From a gamma proteobacterium NOR5-3 (GTDB taxonomy: Bacteria > Pseudomonadota > Gammaproteobacteria > Pseudomonadales > Halieaceae), in assembly GCA_000158155.1 (NCBI GenBank), contig DS999405.1, positions 381,811-445,810 of the forward strand: a DNA stretch of 64,000 bases, given 5' to 3'. Positions 62,543 to 64,000 of the stretch are shown here, one piece after another. The notes under the pieces were generated by a model. It made no database searches, had not been told where the DNA came from, and was given only the letters and a program-made list of their open reading frames with translations. Both the position numbers and the translations under genes were made by a program. Each line of letters starts with the position of its first letter. Positions within the stretch are counted from its first letter, which is position 1.

Positions 62543-63184
62543 GTGCAGCCCTTTGTTATAGCCATAGCCGGCCCCTCGGGATCAGGTAAAAGCCTGTTCG
62601 CCGAGACGCTGTGTGCAGAGGTGAGACGCGATGCTCCGCAGTTGGGTGTAGTCCTGATCAAGGAGGATGCGTACTACCGCGATCAGGGGCAGATCCCCTT
62701 CGAGGATCGCGAGAAAGTGAATTATGATCATCCCAGCGCCATAGAGCAGGATCTGCTGGCCAGGCATTTGCGGGAACTCACGGCAGGAAATGCCGTTGAA
62801 TCGCCGCTCTACGATTACACCGTTCATAGCCGGAAGAGCGAAACGGTGCGTATAGAGCCGGCCGCTGTGATTATCGTAGAGGGTATTTTGCTCCTCACTG
62901 ACGCAGCGCTTCGTGAAGCCTTCGATATCAAGTTTTATATGGATACCCCCCTGGATATTTGCCTGCTGCGACGCATGGCGCGGGACATCAAGGAGCGGGG
63001 GCGTAGCCTTGACTCGGTAACGACTCAATATCAGCAAACAGTTCGACCCATGTATCACGAGTTCATTCGTCCCAGTGTTCGCTATGCAGACATGGTGATT
63101 ACCCGAGGGGGGCGCAACCGTGTTGCGCTGGATGTGGTGCGCAATATGCTTCTGTCTTTGTCCCTTGAGGAAGCCAAAGCATGA
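62543..63184 (+). CDS. udk: Uridine kinase
   Basis: 213 residues from a GTG. It phosphorylates uridine and cytidine in pyrimidine salvage. Walker [15 protein letters not shown] is followed by the lid and base-binding parts [65 protein letters not shown], and [36 protein letters not shown]. All are signature stretches. Its stop overlaps the start of the nucleoside transporter, a functional pairing. Confidence 0.96.
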   Translation: MQPFVIAIAGPSGSGKSLFAETLCAEVRRDAPQLGVVLIKEDAYYRDQGQIPFEDREKVNYDHPSAIEQDLLARHLRELTAGNAVESPLYDYTVHSRKSETVRIEPAAVIIVEGILLLTDAALREAFDIKFYMDTPLDICLLRRMARDIKERGRSLDSVTTQYQQTVRPMYHEFIRPSVRYADMVITRGGRNRVALDVVRNMLLSLSLEEAKA

Positions 63185-64000
63185 GTACCCTGCCGACGGC
63201 GTTACTCGCGCTGGTGGCGATAGTGGTACTTCTTGGGGTTGCCTGGGCACTGTCACTGGATCGTCGGGCGGTGTCGCTCAGAACCGTGGGCGGCGCGTTT
63301 TTGTTGCAGGTCGGCATTGGTGGCCTGGCCCTTTACCTCCCCGCAGGTCGCGCGATTCTCGAGACCCTGTCCACAGGTGTGGGGCGGGTGATCAGCTATG
63401 GGCAGTCGGGCATCGACTTCGTTTTTGGCGATATCGGCCGCTATGAAGTGGGCTTTGTGTTTGCTTTTCATGTGCTGCCGATCATTATTTTCTTTTCATC
63501 GCTGGTCGCCGTGCTGTATCACATCGGAGTGATGGGCTGGGTAATCCGCATACTTGGTGGTGCCCTGCAGCGGTTGCTGGGCACCAGTCCTGCTGAGTCT
63601 ATGTCGGCCACGGCGAATGTGTTTGTCAGTCAAACCGAGGCGCCCCTGGTTATTAAGCCCTATATTGCGTCCATGACACGTTCGGAGCTGTTCGCCGTGA
63701 TGGTCGGTGGAATGGCAACAGTGGCAGGCTCGGTGCTCGCTGGCTATGTGGCCCTGGGTGTCGAGATGCGTTATCTGTTGGCCGCCAGTTTTATGGCGGC
63801 TCCCGGGGGGTTGCTCATGGCGAAGTTATTAGTCCCCGAGCAGCAGAGTGTATCCAAAGTCGAGGATTCCCTGGACCTGACTATCGAGAAGAGTGTCAAC
63901 GTATTTGATGCTGCCGCGACCGGCGCGGCAAACGGTTTGTCTCTGGCGGTAAACATCGGCGCCATGCTCCTTGCTTTCGTGGGTCTCATTGCCTTGCTCA
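63181..64000 (+). CDS. NupC-family concentrative nucleoside transporter (partial, runs off the window)
   Basis: The first 273 residues of a protein usually near 400. CNT family: inner-membrane proton- or sodium-driven nucleoside uptake. Seen are several hydrophobic segments, [35 protein letters not shown], the [24 protein letters not shown] nucleoside and cation site (GQTEAP-type motif, here SQTEAP), and [23 protein letters not shown]. It starts in the udk stop codon (ATGA), so import and first phosphorylation of uridine are coupled. Confidence 0.94.
   Translation, partial: MSTLPTALLALVAIVVLLGVAWALSLDRRAVSLRTVGGAFLLQVGIGGLALYLPAGRAILETLSTGVGRVISYGQSGIDFVFGDIGRYEVGFVFAFHVLPIIIFFSSLVAVLYHIGVMGWVIRILGGALQRLLGTSPAESMSATANVFVSQTEAPLVIKPYIASMTRSELFAVMVGGMATVAGSVLAGYVALGVEMRYLLAASFMAAPGGLLMAKLLVPEQQSVSKVEDSLDLTIEKSVNVFDAAATGAANGLSLAVNIGAMLLAFVGLIALL

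Overview
The window reads as a contiguous piece of a free-living, respiring gammaproteobacterial chromosome. It is densely coded, fairly GC-rich and has few gaps. Gene content and order (lptFG next to pepA-holC-valS; ccoNOQP-GHIS with fnr and hemN; rpoE-rseABC-degP-lepA-lepB-rnc-era-recO-acpS; cysM-relA-mazG) are typical of Pseudomonas-like and Cellvibrionales/Halieaceae (OM60/NOR5-type) marine bacteria. That placement is an inference from synteny and protein style, not from a marker gene. No rRNA, tRNA, CRISPR array, prophage or insertion sequence was seen, and no gap without a gene exceeds about 230 bases.

Layout. 1-8.2 kb (mostly minus strand): the 5' part of rapA, tatD, a divergent exported protein of unknown role, a methyltransferase, two cold-shock-domain proteins (one membrane-anchored), and valS. 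8.2-12.4 kb: holC and pepA, diverging from lptF-lptG of the LPS export machine. 12.5-17.3 kb: an RDD membrane protein with an uncharacterised partner, then bolA, trhO, a ThDP-dependent decarboxylase and a small orphan. 17.3-19.2 kb: a secreted trypsin-like protease divergent from ompW, and a 52-residue membrane protein. 19.2-31 kb: a complete microaerobic respiration block on the minus strand (hemN, fnr, a Yip1-family gene, ccoN-O-Q-P, ccoG-H-I-S and a SafE-type membrane protein). 31-39 kb: a 1322-residue DUF1631-GGDEF-EAL protein, ung, ygfZ, sdhE-ygfX and nadB. 39.4-44 kb: the envelope-stress operon rpoE-rseA-rseB-rseC-degP. 44-54 kb: lepA, lepB, a DUF4845 protein, rnc, era, recO, acpS, cysM, relA and mazG. 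54-64 kb: adk, mobA, tsaB, uppP, a beta-hydroxyacid dehydrogenase, an M18 aminopeptidase, trpS, a TonB-dependent receptor, udk and the start of a NupC-type transporter.

Regulation that can be read directly. Three FNR/ANR-type boxes sit at class II spacing (centre about -41.5 from a predicted start, with a good -10) in front of ompW, hemN and the Yip1-family gene just upstream of ccoNOQP. The fnr gene in the same window has the four cluster cysteines and the E-xx-SR recognition helix. Together they suggest a local oxygen-responsive regulon.

Most unusual structures. A 17-unit, 10-bp tandem repeat fills the rpoE-rseA intergenic space and ends at the rseA Shine-Dalgarno. A second, 9-bp in-frame repeat lies in the start region of rseB in the same operon. 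A cold-shock domain is tethered to an N-terminal membrane anchor. TTG start codons are frequent (seven likely cases). No wholly new multi-gene system is evident; most of the window is core housekeeping DNA.
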